NCBI GenBank assembly: GCA_038534295.1
Contig: JBCAXA010000001.1
Location: 1,054,001 to 1,118,000 of the forward strand
Direction of reading: 5' to 3'
Source: JBCAXA01 sp038534295
GTDB taxonomy: Bacteria > Pseudomonadota > Gammaproteobacteria > Steroidobacterales > Woeseiaceae
DNA length: 64,000 nt
The notes under the pieces are model-generated. The model saw nothing but the letters and a program-made list of their open reading frames with translations, had not been told where the DNA came from and did no database searches. Made by a program: the position numbers and the translations under genes. Positions 25,628 to 34,587 of the stretch are shown one piece after another; the stretch's first letter is position 1; every line of letters starts with the position of its first letter.

Positions 25628-26614
25628 TTAGGGCGCAACGAGTTGGCTGAGCAAGGCCAGCTCGTCAAATACCGTGTGCTCCATAACAATACGCGGGCCG
25701 AGGCAACGCCAATGCGATACACCTAGGATCAACGCGTGTCGTCCCGACGGTTCCGCCGGTCCGTAGGGATTTCGATGCGTGCCGGCCAGCGTCCAACGCA
25801 CCGCCAGGTCGACCTGATTGGCGGCGTGTGGTTGCACCGCGACATGATCGACGCTGACCGCGATGTCGCCAAAAGCGAAGCGCATGCGCTCGTAGTGGCG
25901 AGCAATGTTGTCACGGCCAGAAACATGCACGAGCGGCGAGCGATGTAGCACACAGTAAGGGGCATAGCAGCGAGCCGTATCGACGGCGTTGCCGCCCCAC
26001 AGTGCGTTGAGTACCCAACGCGCGTAGTCGACCGGCACGGTCTGTGGATCCGGAGCGGCGCTGTCGGCAAGCTCGTCGGACCCGGCGACGCGAGTGATTT
26101 CATCGGCTAGCCACTGACCGTGTTCGTCGGTCCGCGCAGCCGCCATTTTGCGCGCCGCCGAAAGCGGCTCGGCGCCGAGCTGCAGCGCAAGCGTCAGATT
26201 GTCCCTGACCAGCCATTCGCGCGTAACCATGCCGTTCTCGATGACGCAGTCCGCAATGTTGGTCATGCGGATTCGCTCCCCGGTCGCCGGCCCAAAGGCC
26301 GTTGCGGCAGTGTTGGTCGCGGTGCTGTGCAGGCGGTGTGACGAATACTGGCTGCCATCCGCATCGTGCGACCAGATCACGTCTTCGGCGATCAGCAGCC
26401 GATCTGGGAAGCACTCGAGCGTTTTCGCCGTGGCGTCGACGACGGCCTGCGCCCCATGGGTGATGCCGTCGAGCCCCCAAATGACACAGTCCTTGGCGTA
26501 ATAGCGGTGGATCAGGTCGACCTGACGCTGCTCCCAGATCTCAAAAGTGATGCCGAGAATGTAGTCGACGATATCGTCATCGGGCCCGTAGGCGCCGGCT
26601 GGCTGGCTGGCCAT
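25628..26614 (-). CDS. double NTF2/SnoaL-domain protein (copy 1)
   Basis: A 328-residue protein made of two NTF2-like halves. The first half holds EIWEQRQVDLIHRYYAKDCVIWGLDG and IADCVIENGMVTREWLVRDN. The second starts near residue 190 with NALWGGNAVDTARCYAPYCVLHRSP and GRDNIARHYERMRFAFGDIAVSVDHV. Such double-domain proteins resemble SnoaL-like cyclases, dehydratases or hydratases of catabolic clusters, but no reaction can be assigned. GGAGGAG precedes the ATG, which I prefer over an upstream extension of 23 residues. Operator site B lies 52 bases before the start. A second protein of the same build is at 29160-30182. Confidence 0.75.
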   Translation of the reverse strand: MASQPAGAYGPDDDIVDYILGITFEIWEQRQVDLIHRYYAKDCVIWGLDGITHGAQAVVDATAKTLECFPDRLLIAEDVIWSHDADGSQYSSHRLHSTATNTAATAFGPATGERIRMTNIADCVIENGMVTREWLVRDNLTLALQLGAEPLSAARKMAAARTDEHGQWLADEITRVAGSDELADSAAPDPQTVPVDYARWVLNALWGGNAVDTARCYAPYCVLHRSPLVHVSGRDNIARHYERMRFAFGDIAVSVDHVAVQPHAANQVDLAVRWTLAGTHRNPYGPAEPSGRHALILGVSHWRCLGPRIVMEHTVFDELALLSQLVAP

Positions 26615-26665
26615 GGACTCCTCCAGCGAGGTTTCTTGCCGTTTCGGAAGGCTCAAAAGCCGGAG

Positions 26666-26681
26666 TGTACTTCGAATGCAC
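26666..26681. promoter_or_regulatory. operator site B, upstream of the double-NTF2/amidohydrolase unit
   Basis: TGTACTTCGAATGCAC; on the reverse strand it reads GTGCATTCGAAGTACA, followed by CT, so that TACACT fits a -10 element for the reverse transcript. It is 15 of 16 identical to site C and faces the opposite way, 88 bases from it start to start. Confidence 0.65.
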
Positions 26682-26742
26682 AACTTCGTCGCTTAGAACT
26701 CGCGAATTTTTTTTCAATCCGCCATTCTTCCTGACTATTCGC

Positions 26743-26771
26743 TTGATCAGTTTTTGCATTCGAAGTACATT
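26743..26771 (+). promoter_or_regulatory. promoter with operator site C for the bicupin unit
   Basis: TTGATC (26743-26748) and TACATT (26766-26771) are separated by 17 bases and fit a sigma-70 promoter. Operator site C, TTGCATTCGAAGTACA, occupies 26754-26769, that is, most of the spacer and half of the -10. A bound regulator would block RNA polymerase, so repression in the absence of the inducer is the simple reading. Confidence 0.65.
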
Positions 26772-26820
26772 CGTCCGACGGTCGGGTGCGCCGGCCGGAG
26801 CATTTTTGGGGCGGGAAAAA

Positions 26821-27846
26821 ATGGTGCAAGCATCGTCGGCGTCGGGGTCGGACCCGCTGCCGTTGGCTGAGCGGCTGGTGCGGTACAGCGATTTGCGGCC
26901 GTGCACTACCGCTTTTATCGATACGCGTACGCCAGGCAGCGCGGAAAAAGAAAACTTCACGATCATCGGCCCGGGTGTCGCCGAGAGTCCGGACCAGTAT
27001 GTCCACATCGATATTCCGCATGGCTTCAATATCGGCGGGGCTCGCCAACCGCCGGGCTGCGTCAATTCGCAGCACAGTCATGAGACCGCCGAAGTATTCA
27101 TTGTCCACTCGGGCACCTGGGCATTTTTTCTGGGCGCCGACAAGGAAGGCGGTCAAGTCGTGCTGGGACCGGGCGACACGATTTCGATTCCGATTCACGT
27201 GTTCCGCGGTTTCGAGAACGTCGGCGACGACGTCGGTTTCTTGTTCGCGATACTCGGCGGCGACGACCCCGGTCATGTGACCTGGGCACCGTATGTATTC
27301 GACATGGCCGAAGCGCACGGCCTGGTGCTGATGGAAGACGGCAGTCTCGTCGATACCACGCGTGGTGAGGCCGTGCCCACGACGAAACGGGTTATGCCGC
27401 CGACGACGGCTGCCGACGTCGCTAGCCTGCGCCAGATGACGGCCGCCGAACTCGCCAAATGCGTCGTTCGTCATAGCGAACTCAACGGTCCGGCCGGTGG
27501 CACCATTGCCGGACTGACCGAGTACCCCGTCATCGGCGCGGCCAGTGGCGCCGAGGCGCTGCCGGCGGGCAAGATGGCTTGGCCGCACGGTTTTCACGTG
27601 CGCTTTGTGAGCATCGCCGCAGGCGCGAGGTCGGCCACGCACATCCGCCATGAAGAAGAAGTACTGATGGTCCGGGCAGGATCGTTGAACGTCGTAACCC
27701 CGGAGATGACGTTCTCAATGAGTTCTGGCGACGTGCTGACCGTGCCGGTCGGCCTCGAGCGGTACTTTGAAAATCAAGGCACGAACGCAGCGGAAGTTTA
27801 TATCGTGCGTGGCGGCGACACGCCGCGCGCCGCCAACATTGTTTAA
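26821..27846 (+). CDS. bicupin protein
   Basis: A 341-residue protein with two cupin barrels. The first has an intact motif 1, G-x5-HSH-x3-E-x6-G in GCVNSQHSHETAEVFIVHSG, giving three metal ligands, but its motif 2 (GDTISIPIHVFRGFEN) lacks the usual His position. The second barrel has HIRHEEEVLMVRAG and GDVLTVPVGLERYFEN. Bicupins include dioxygenases, decarboxylases and non-catalytic binding proteins; the function here is open. The frame is open 52 codons upstream through the promoter, so I start at ATG 26821 next to GGGCGGG. It leads a three-gene unit with the dehydrogenase and the second NTF2 protein. Confidence 0.8.
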   Translation: MVQASSASGSDPLPLAERLVRYSDLRPCTTAFIDTRTPGSAEKENFTIIGPGVAESPDQYVHIDIPHGFNIGGARQPPGCVNSQHSHETAEVFIVHSGTWAFFLGADKEGGQVVLGPGDTISIPIHVFRGFENVGDDVGFLFAILGGDDPGHVTWAPYVFDMAEAHGLVLMEDGSLVDTTRGEAVPTTKRVMPPTTAADVASLRQMTAAELAKCVVRHSELNGPAGGTIAGLTEYPVIGAASGAEALPAGKMAWPHGFHVRFVSIAAGARSATHIRHEEEVLMVRAGSLNVVTPEMTFSMSSGDVLTVPVGLERYFENQGTNAAEVYIVRGGDTPRAANIV

Positions 27847-27873
27847 CCCTCTACCCTTTCGAGGTCAGAACCC

Positions 27874-29157
27874 GTGATCAAGATCATCAAGTCCGGCATC
27901 AGCGATGAAGCTGCCGCTAGCATGGACGCCAAAGTCAAAGCCACCGTCGAACAGATTCTGACGGACATCGGCGAACGCGGCGATGCCGCGGTTCGCGAGC
28001 TCTCGGAAAAATTCGATCGCTGGGCGCCAGCGTCGTTTCGCCTTTCCGACGAAGACATTGCGGCCGCGGTTGGTCGCCTGCCTGAGCAAACGATCAACGA
28101 CATTCATTTTGCGCAAACCCAGATACGCAAGTTCGCCGAAATTCAACGGGCGGCCCTGGTTGACGTCGAAGAGGAGACCTTTCCGGGCGTCTTCCTCGGC
28201 CATAAGAACATACCGGTCGCCAGCGTCGGCTGCTACGTGCCGGGCGGCAAGTATCCGATGGTGGCCAGCGCGCACATGAGCGTGCTCACCGCCAAAGTCG
28301 CCGGCGTCAAACGCGTCATCGCCTGCGCGCCGCCGCACGATGGTAAGCCGCACGATGCCATCGTTGCCGCGATGCATTTCGCCGGCGCCGATGAAATTTA
28401 TTGTCTGGGGGGCGTTCAGGCGGTTGGCGCGATGGCCCTCGGCACCGAATCGATGGCGCCGGTCGATATGTTGGTCGGCCCCGGCAATGCCTACGTTGCC
28501 GAAGCCAAGCGACAGCTGTACGGCCGAGTCGGTATCGACCTATTTGCTGGCCCGACCGAAACGCTGGTGATTGCCGACGAAACCTGTGATGGCGAAATGG
28601 CCGCGACGGATCTACTGGGCCAAGCCGAACACGGCCCCAATTCGCCAGCGGTGCTGCTAACCAATTCTGAGAAACTGGTCACCGAGACGCAGCGCGAAAT
28701 CGAGCGGCAGCTGAAGACCTTGGCCACCGCGGAGGTCGCCGGCGCAGCCTGGCGCGATTACGGTCAGATCATTCTTTGCGACACCGAACAAGAAATGCTC
28801 GCGGAGGCCGATCGCCTCGCCAGCGAACATGTGCAGGTGATGACCCGAGACCCGGACTATTTCCTGAACAACATGACCAACTACGGCGCGCTGTTCCTGG
28901 GCCCAGAGACCAACGTCGCCTATGGCGATAAGGTTATCGGCACCAACCACACACTGCCGACCAAACTGGCCGCACGCTACACCGGCGGCTTGTGGGTTGG
29001 GAAATTCATAAAGACGTGTACGTACCAGCGAGTCGCACCGGAAGCGACCGCGACCATCGGTGAGTACTGCTCGCGACTCTGTGAGCTCGAAGGCTTTGCC
29101 GGCCACCAGGCGCAAGCAGACCTTCGCGTTGCGCGCTACAAATCAAAGGCCGCCTGA
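27874..29157 (+). CDS. histidinol dehydrogenase-like enzyme of the HpsN type
   Basis: A 427-residue zinc- and NAD-dependent dehydrogenase of the HisD superfamily. All metal and catalytic positions are visible: AEHGPNSPAVLL (Gln/His zinc ligands), ASEHVQVM (catalytic Glu-His), AYGDKVIGTNHTLPT (zinc Asp) and ELEGFAGHQAQ (C-terminal His). The segments VPGGKYPMVASAHMSVLTAKVAGV and LAARYTGGLWVGKFIKTCTYQRV are typical of the catabolic branch that includes sulfopropanediol 3-dehydrogenase (HpsN) rather than biosynthetic HisD. No other histidine gene is present. It likely oxidises a primary alcohol to a carboxylate in two steps. The start is GTG after GAGGTC. Confidence 0.9.
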   Translation: MIKIIKSGISDEAAASMDAKVKATVEQILTDIGERGDAAVRELSEKFDRWAPASFRLSDEDIAAAVGRLPEQTINDIHFAQTQIRKFAEIQRAALVDVEEETFPGVFLGHKNIPVASVGCYVPGGKYPMVASAHMSVLTAKVAGVKRVIACAPPHDGKPHDAIVAAMHFAGADEIYCLGGVQAVGAMALGTESMAPVDMLVGPGNAYVAEAKRQLYGRVGIDLFAGPTETLVIADETCDGEMAATDLLGQAEHGPNSPAVLLTNSEKLVTETQREIERQLKTLATAEVAGAAWRDYGQIILCDTEQEMLAEADRLASEHVQVMTRDPDYFLNNMTNYGALFLGPETNVAYGDKVIGTNHTLPTKLAARYTGGLWVGKFIKTCTYQRVAPEATATIGEYCSRLCELEGFAGHQAQADLRVARYKSKAA

Positions 29158-29159
29158 CA

Positions 29160-30182
29160 ATGACAACGAACCAACGCTATGCCGTGACCAAACGGCAGAC
29201 CACCGATCGGCTGCGTGAAATTCTCGCCTGCCCTGTCGAACAACTCACCGATGCAGTGCGCGCGGCCTACGCGGACGCGGCAACCCTGCGCGCTTATCAC
29301 CCGGTCAACGATGTCAGCGGTGCTGATGCAATCGCCGCCGAACTGTGGCGACCGATTCGCGCTGCGTTTCCGGATATCGAGCGACGCGAGCTGGTCGTGA
29401 TTGGCGGCGTGCACGACAACCGGGACTTCGTCTGCTCGGTCAGTCATTTGCAGGGGACCTTCGTTAACGATTTGTACGGAATTCCGGCCAGCCACGGCGT
29501 CGCGCGATTGCGCTGCGGCGAGTTCAACGAAATTCGCGACGGCAAGATCGCCAATACGCACATGATCATCGACACGCTTGACCTGATGGGTCAGGCCGGC
29601 TGCTGGCCGATTGGCCGCAGTCTCGGCGCCGAAGGCGTATGGGAGTCGCCGGCCACGCAAGACGGCATTCGCCTCGATGTCGTCGACGCGGAGCGCGGCG
29701 CCGACGCGATGAAGATCGTCAAAGACATGCACGTCGGTCTGATGGCGTTCGACGGTAAGTCGCTCGACAGCATGCACCACGCGCAGTACTGGACCGAGCA
29801 CTTCATGTGGTACGGACCGGCCGGTATCGGCACGACCCGCGGCCTCAAGAGCTTCGAAGCGAACCACCAGGTGCCGTTTCTGCGCGGGTTCCCGGATCGC
29901 AAGGTCTCCGGGCATATCGCGAACGTTGGTGACGGGAACTACGCGGTAACCGGCGGTTGGCCGAGCGTCGTGGCCACACACAGCGGTCCGGATTGGCTGA
30001 ACCTCGGGCCGACCGGTCGACACATCAAAATGCGCGTAATGGATTTCTACCGTATCGACGGCAAGCAGATCGCCGAGAACTGGGTACCGATCGATATCGT
30101 CGATATCTTTCGGCAAATGAACGTGGACTTGTTCGCGCGCGTCCGTCATCACAACGGATCGCCGCGACGCAGCCTAGACTGA
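29160..30182 (+). CDS. double NTF2/SnoaL-domain protein (copy 2)
   Basis: A 340-residue protein with two NTF2-like halves. The first contains LRAYHPVNDVSGADAIAAELWRPIRAAFPDIERREL and RCGEFNEIRDGKIANTHMIIDTLDL. The second contains HHAQYWTEHFMWYGPAGIGTTRGLKSFEANHQVPFLRGFPDR and MRVMDFYRIDGKQIAENWVPIDIVD. The latter resembles SnoaL-like polyketide cyclases, where an Asp acts as acid or base. It starts two bases after the dehydrogenase stop and is the last gene before a strong terminator. Two such proteins in one island suggest two related isomerisation, hydration or dehydration steps; this is inference. Confidence 0.78.
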   Translation: MTTNQRYAVTKRQTTDRLREILACPVEQLTDAVRAAYADAATLRAYHPVNDVSGADAIAAELWRPIRAAFPDIERRELVVIGGVHDNRDFVCSVSHLQGTFVNDLYGIPASHGVARLRCGEFNEIRDGKIANTHMIIDTLDLMGQAGCWPIGRSLGAEGVWESPATQDGIRLDVVDAERGADAMKIVKDMHVGLMAFDGKSLDSMHHAQYWTEHFMWYGPAGIGTTRGLKSFEANHQVPFLRGFPDRKVSGHIANVGDGNYAVTGGWPSVVATHSGPDWLNLGPTGRHIKMRVMDFYRIDGKQIAENWVPIDIVDIFRQMNVDLFARVRHHNGSPRRSLD

Positions 30183-30230
30183 CCGGTGCTGAGCGCTGCG
30201 CGTAGTGACAGCCGCTTAGCGTCCCACAAA

Positions 30231-30265
30231 AAAACCCGGGTGCGCGAGCTGCACACCCGGGTTTT
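30231..30265. terminator. two-way intrinsic terminator
   Basis: AAAACCCGGGTG (30231-30242) pairs perfectly with CACCCGGGTTTT (30254-30265), a 12-bp stem with an 11-base loop. T-runs follow on both strands. It separates the bicupin unit from the convergent TonB receptor. Confidence 0.92.
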
Positions 30266-30286
30266 TGTTTGCCTCTGTGCGCCGGC

Positions 30287-32707
30287 TTAGAACCGCGCTT
30301 TGAAACGCACGCCATAGTTGCGCGGGTACAGGAACGACGTCTGAACGATGTCGTCGCTGTTGTTGTTGCCGCGCGCCAATACGCCTTCGTCTTCGATGTT
30401 CTCGACGAACGCCTCGACGCTGTACTGCTCATCCGCTGAATCCCAGATCAGGCGGAAGTCGGTCTTCGAAAACGAATCTTGGTCTTGCGACGGGTCGGTC
30501 GCAAGCAGGTTCGATGTGTTGTAGCCGTCCGAGAAGTACGTTTGCAGGTACGGTGTCAGTGTGCCCATGTCGCCGCCGAGATCGATGCGATACGCGGCAC
30601 TGGCACCGAACGTGTACTCCGGTGACCACGGCGTCGTCTCACCCGATTGATTGACGAACGACTGCACGACCCCGTTGTAGAGCTGGTATGGGTTGGTTTG
30701 ACCGAAAGTACCAAACTCTGAATCGAGCCATGCGAACGTACCGGAGATCGTGATTTCGTCGGTCGGCAGCCACACGGCGTCGAGCTCGATACCGGTGGCA
30801 TCAATGTCGCCGCCATTCTCAGAGAAGGTGACGACGATACCGCCCTCGGGGCGCTGGCTCTGGGTCAGCAGGTTGGTGTACTCGGTGAAATGCAACGCAC
30901 CGTTGAACTGCAGCGTGTTTTCGAGCAGGACGCTGCGGAAGCCGAGCTCGATCACCTGCGACTCTTGCTCGTCGGTCACCGCCGACGTGCTGACCGAGCC
31001 AGACAGGTAACCGGTCGAACCGGTCAGGTACACCATGGTGTCGTCGTTGATGTCGTATTCGACGCCGGCGCGCCACGTCGTGTTGTCGTAGCTGCCGTTT
31101 TGCGTAACAACGTCGCTAGCGCCGCAGTTGTACGTAAACACGTCGCTCGCGTTGTCCGGCAGGATGATCGGCGAACTGCCGGCAATGCCGTCACCGACAT
31201 TAACGACCCGATCGGTGGTGCCGTCATTGTTGAGATCGCCGGTGAAGTTCGACCCACCGCAAGTCAGATCTTTTTCCTCGTCGTTGTAACGGATACCGGC
31301 GATCAAGCGCAGTCGATCCGATACCGCCCACTCGCCTTGGAAGTAGATGCCGAAGTACTCGGTATCGATCTGCGCCGAGTCGGCGAAAAAGCCGCCGAGG
31401 AGCGTTGCGTCGGAGACGATATCGGTCCCTTCGAGAACCGTGAACGTGCCCGCGGGAATTGTGATTTCCGGCCGGGTCGAATCGTCGCGAACCGTCTGCT
31501 GATAGATATAGAAGCTCGCGTAGTCTTCGAGGTCCGAGTAGTAGGCGCCAGTCGTGAACTGGAACGGGCCATCCAAATCTGACGTGACCTGGAACTCTTG
31601 CGCAAAACCTTCGCTGGTTTCCAAAAAGCCGCCGTTCGAGTTCGGCGTCGGGCTGAAGTCGAAGTCGAAGTTGATGTCGTTGCGGTAGTCGTTGATCGCC
31701 GTGATCGATTTAACGGACACCGATTCGAAGTCGTAATTGATGATCAGCGAAAACTCGTCGTCTTCGAGGTCGACCGGACGAATGTAATCTTGGCTAACTA
31801 GCCACGGGTCACCGCCGGGGCCGTTCGACGCCGGGCCGCGGCTGCCCGAGCCACGTACCGGGTTGTCGCAATTGGTAACCGTGCCGAACGGATCCGTCAG
31901 GCCATCGGGCGTCTCGCGACGACACAGGAAGGTGTAGCCGAACAGACCAGCCTCGTTGCCGTCTTCGCGAATTTGGGTGTAACGCGCGATGATCTCGAGT
32001 TCCTCGGTCGGCTGCCACAGTGCCGACAAGCGAACGCCCTTGTCGTCCTGCGCGCCGATATCCGGTCCCGCCTGGTTGTCGATGTAGCCGTCGCTCTTGT
32101 CGAACACCCCAGCGATGCGGACACCAAACGTTTCGGAAATCGGCAAGTTGACGTGGCCTTCGCCGCGAATGCGATCGAAGCGCTGAGCACTGATATCGAA
32201 CGCCGCGCCGTACTCCTCGAGATCCGGCGTGTTGGTGTAAACGTTGAGCGCGCCGGCAAACGTGTTGCGCCCGTACAGCGTACCCTGCGGCCCGCGCAGG
32301 AATTCAACGTTGCGAACATCGAAGAACGCTCGCGTCTGCTGCGACGCACGCGCTTTGTAGATGCCATCGACGAACGCACCGACAATCGAGCTGTTGTCGC
32401 CGAATGTGTTCGATGAGTTGGCGCCACGCACATTGAACTTGGCGTCATTACCAGCGAACGCGTAGTTCAGCCCCGGTACGAGCAGCTCGAGCCGTGACAC
32501 GTCGGTGATGCCGCCAAGCGCCAGCTGCTCGGCGTTGAACGCCGTGACCGACACACTGACGTCTTGCAGACTTTCTTCACGGCGCTCGGCCGTGACGACG
32601 ATTTCTTCGAGTTGCCCGTAAGCAGCGGGTGTTGCGAGCAATGCCGGCAGAATCGTTGCCGTCGCGAGCAGCGCATACGAACCCGGTCGCGAAATCAGAC
32701 CGTTCAT
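30287..32707 (-). CDS. TonB-dependent receptor of the catabolic island
   Basis: An 806-residue outer-membrane receptor. The leader (SYALLATATILPALLATPAAYGQ) is followed by EEIVVTAERREESLQDVSVSVTAF, the common proteobacterial TonB-box and plug start. The plug continues with GANSSNTFGDNSSIVGAFVDGIYKAR and EFLRGPQGTLYGRNTFAGALNV. The barrel ends FLYPRNYGVRFKARF with a terminal Phe. This pattern is common in receptors of alphaproteobacterial and gammaproteobacterial catabolic clusters, importing siderophores, terpenoids, aromatics or glycans. Operator site D lies 98 bases upstream, so it appears to be under the same regulator as the enzymes. It would be the outer-membrane entry point for the substrate. 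Confidence 0.92.
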   Translation of the reverse strand: MNGLISRPGSYALLATATILPALLATPAAYGQLEEIVVTAERREESLQDVSVSVTAFNAEQLALGGITDVSRLELLVPGLNYAFAGNDAKFNVRGANSSNTFGDNSSIVGAFVDGIYKARASQQTRAFFDVRNVEFLRGPQGTLYGRNTFAGALNVYTNTPDLEEYGAAFDISAQRFDRIRGEGHVNLPISETFGVRIAGVFDKSDGYIDNQAGPDIGAQDDKGVRLSALWQPTEELEIIARYTQIREDGNEAGLFGYTFLCRRETPDGLTDPFGTVTNCDNPVRGSGSRGPASNGPGGDPWLVSQDYIRPVDLEDDEFSLIINYDFESVSVKSITAINDYRNDINFDFDFSPTPNSNGGFLETSEGFAQEFQVTSDLDGPFQFTTGAYYSDLEDYASFYIYQQTVRDDSTRPEITIPAGTFTVLEGTDIVSDATLLGGFFADSAQIDTEYFGIYFQGEWAVSDRLRLIAGIRYNDEEKDLTCGGSNFTGDLNNDGTTDRVVNVGDGIAGSSPIILPDNASDVFTYNCGASDVVTQNGSYDNTTWRAGVEYDINDDTMVYLTGSTGYLSGSVSTSAVTDEQESQVIELGFRSVLLENTLQFNGALHFTEYTNLLTQSQRPEGGIVVTFSENGGDIDATGIELDAVWLPTDEITISGTFAWLDSEFGTFGQTNPYQLYNGVVQSFVNQSGETTPWSPEYTFGASAAYRIDLGGDMGTLTPYLQTYFSDGYNTSNLLATDPSQDQDSFSKTDFRLIWDSADEQYSVEAFVENIEDEGVLARGNNNSDDIVQTSFLYPRNYGVRFKARF

Positions 32708-32804
32708 TGGAACTCCCCCATTGTCGTTGGCAGCGCAGCGCTATCGCAGCCGCGCCAGGTGGGTACTTTTGGTGATTGCTTCCCACCGCGAGTTTGCAGC
32801 AGAA

Positions 32805-32820
32805 TGTACTGCGAATGCAA
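32805..32820. promoter_or_regulatory. operator site D, upstream of the TonB receptor
   Basis: TGTACTGCGAATGCAA; on the reverse strand it reads TTGCATTCGCAGTACA and continues TTC, so that TACATT fits a -10 for the receptor transcript. It matches site C at 15 of 16 positions. It faces away from site E, 87 bases distant. Confidence 0.65.
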
Positions 32821-32891
32821 CTTAGTTCGGGCTTAAGTCCCTAGAAGAACGACGAGGCCGTGTCGAATAGGAACTTTGGCCCGCTTTTCGC

Positions 32892-32907
32892 TTGCATTCG
32901 AAGTTAA
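32892..32907. promoter_or_regulatory. operator site E, upstream of the GMC oxidoreductase
   Basis: TTGCATTCGAAGTTAA, followed by CTT. The left 12 bases are identical to site C. TTAACT takes the place of the -10-like TACATT. It lies 46 bases before the GTG start of the GMC gene. Confidence 0.6.
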
Positions 32908-32952
32908 CTTACGGGCCGATTCTGAACCGCGAAAGATGGGCAAACCGACGCC

Positions 32953-34587
32953 GTGGCTGATCAAATAACGACCGATGTACTGGTAATCGGCGGCGGCTCG
33001 GCCGGCTGCGCAGCAGCAGGCCGCCTCAGCGAAGACCCCTCCCTGGAAGTCTGCTTGCTCGAAGCCGGTCCGGCGGACAGCAGCCCGCTTATTAAAGTGC
33101 CGCTTGGAGTCGTCGCGCTGATGGGCCACCGCGATTTCGACTGGCGCTGGCGCAGCGCGCCCCTTCGGCACCTTGGCGGCCGCGAAGTATCGGTACCGCG
33201 CGGCCGAACGCTGGGCGGTTCCGGGTCGATCAACAGCATGGTCTATATCCGCGGTCGAGCGAGCGACTACGACGAATGGCTGGCTGACGGCTGCGCTGGC
33301 TGGGGTTGGGACGACGTACTCGCGCGATTTCGCCGCGCCGAGAATAACGGTCGTTTCCGCGAAGACCCGCTGCACGGAACCAGCGGACCGCTGTACGTCA
33401 ACGACCTGCCGTCACCGCACCCGATGGTGCAACAGTGGCAGGCAGCCGGCGCTGCACACGGTATCCCAAGTAACGACGACTTCAATGGCGAGGTTCAAGA
33501 AGGCTTAGGCAATTACCAGACGACGATGCGCCACGGTCGACGTTGGAGTCCGGCCGATGCGTATCTGCGTGGCGCCATGCGCCGCCACAATCTTGAGGTC
33601 ATCACCGACACGCTGGCCGAGCGCATCGAGTTTTCTGACCGTACCGCGAAAACCGTCATAGCCAGGCGACGTGGCCGAGAAATTCGTATCAACGTTCGGC
33701 GCGAGCTCGTGCTGTGTGCCGGCGCAATTGCGACGCCGACGCTGCTGATGCGCTCTGGAATTGGGCCAGGAGAGCACCTACGTGAGTTTGGTATCCACGT
33801 TGTCATCGACCGACCGCAGGTCGGCGAGAATTTGCACGATCATCCGGCAATCGGCATGCACTACGGCGGCGGCGACCAGGGTTACGCGTTGAGCCTACCC
33901 ACGCTTCCCGCCAACGCGCTCGCACCGCTGCGCTATTGCTTGGCGCGCCGTGGACTGTTTGCCAGCAACACCGTTGAAGCCGGTGGCTTTGCACGCACAG
34001 ATGCCGCACTCGCCGAGCCGGACGTACAGTTTCATTTCATTCCGGCGCGGCTCGGACACGAGGGCAAGGCCATCGTCTGGGGCCGCGGTTACTACTCCGA
34101 CGTTTGCGTGCTAAAGCCAAAGTCCCGCGGCCGTGTACGACTCGCCGCTGCGGACCCTGCGGCAATGCCGGCGATTGACCTAAATCTGTTGTCGGACCCG
34201 CACGACGATCGGACCATGCTGGCCGGCGCCAAACTGCTGCGCAGTCTGCTCCGCCACCCGGCGCTCGCACGTGGTGACGCGGAAGAACTCGTTCCAGGGC
34301 CAGACGTACGCTCGGACGATGAGCTGCGCGACATGATCCATCGCCGCCTCGGCACTGCCTACCATCCGGTCGGCACGTGCCGCATGGGCCGCAGCGACGA
34401 TCCGCGCAGCGTCGTCGATCCGACGCTCAAGCTACTCGGCACGACCAACGTGCGGGTCGCCGACGCATCGATCATGCCGAGCGTCATAGCCGGCAATACG
34501 AATGCCGTTAGCATGGTCATCGGCGAGGCCGCGGCAGAGTTCGTCGCCGCCGACAATCGGTCTAACTCCATGGCAATCACGGCGTGA
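32953..34587 (+). CDS. GMC family FAD-dependent alcohol oxidoreductase
   Basis: A 544-residue flavoenzyme of the choline dehydrogenase / alcohol dehydrogenase group. VLVIGGGSAGCAAAGRLSED binds the FAD ADP part. RGRTLGGSGSINSMVYIRGRASDYDEW is the GMC signature 1, and the signature 2 region includes GAIATPTLLMRSGIGPGEHL. The catalytic pair is in YHPVGTCRMG (His) and AGNTNAVSMVIGE (Asn). It would oxidise a primary or secondary alcohol and pass electrons to the respiratory chain. The start is GTG, 46 bases after operator E. The stop overlaps the next start by GTGA. Confidence 0.92.
   Translation: MADQITTDVLVIGGGSAGCAAAGRLSEDPSLEVCLLEAGPADSSPLIKVPLGVVALMGHRDFDWRWRSAPLRHLGGREVSVPRGRTLGGSGSINSMVYIRGRASDYDEWLADGCAGWGWDDVLARFRRAENNGRFREDPLHGTSGPLYVNDLPSPHPMVQQWQAAGAAHGIPSNDDFNGEVQEGLGNYQTTMRHGRRWSPADAYLRGAMRRHNLEVITDTLAERIEFSDRTAKTVIARRRGREIRINVRRELVLCAGAIATPTLLMRSGIGPGEHLREFGIHVVIDRPQVGENLHDHPAIGMHYGGGDQGYALSLPTLPANALAPLRYCLARRGLFASNTVEAGGFARTDAALAEPDVQFHFIPARLGHEGKAIVWGRGYYSDVCVLKPKSRGRVRLAAADPAAMPAIDLNLLSDPHDDRTMLAGAKLLRSLLRHPALARGDAEELVPGPDVRSDDELRDMIHRRLGTAYHPVGTCRMGRSDDPRSVVDPTLKLLGTTNVRVADASIMPSVIAGNTNAVSMVIGEAAAEFVAADNRSNSMAITA

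Noticed and set aside
26821..27846. Cupin DMSP lyase next to a DddA-like GMC enzyme
   Set aside because: The protein is a bicupin of 341 residues rather than a short DddL/DddQ/DddW type, its second cupin motif is incomplete, and no acrylate-handling gene is present.
27874..29157. Histidine biosynthesis (HisD)
   Set aside because: No other his gene is near, and the substrate-loop segments match the catabolic HpsN branch.
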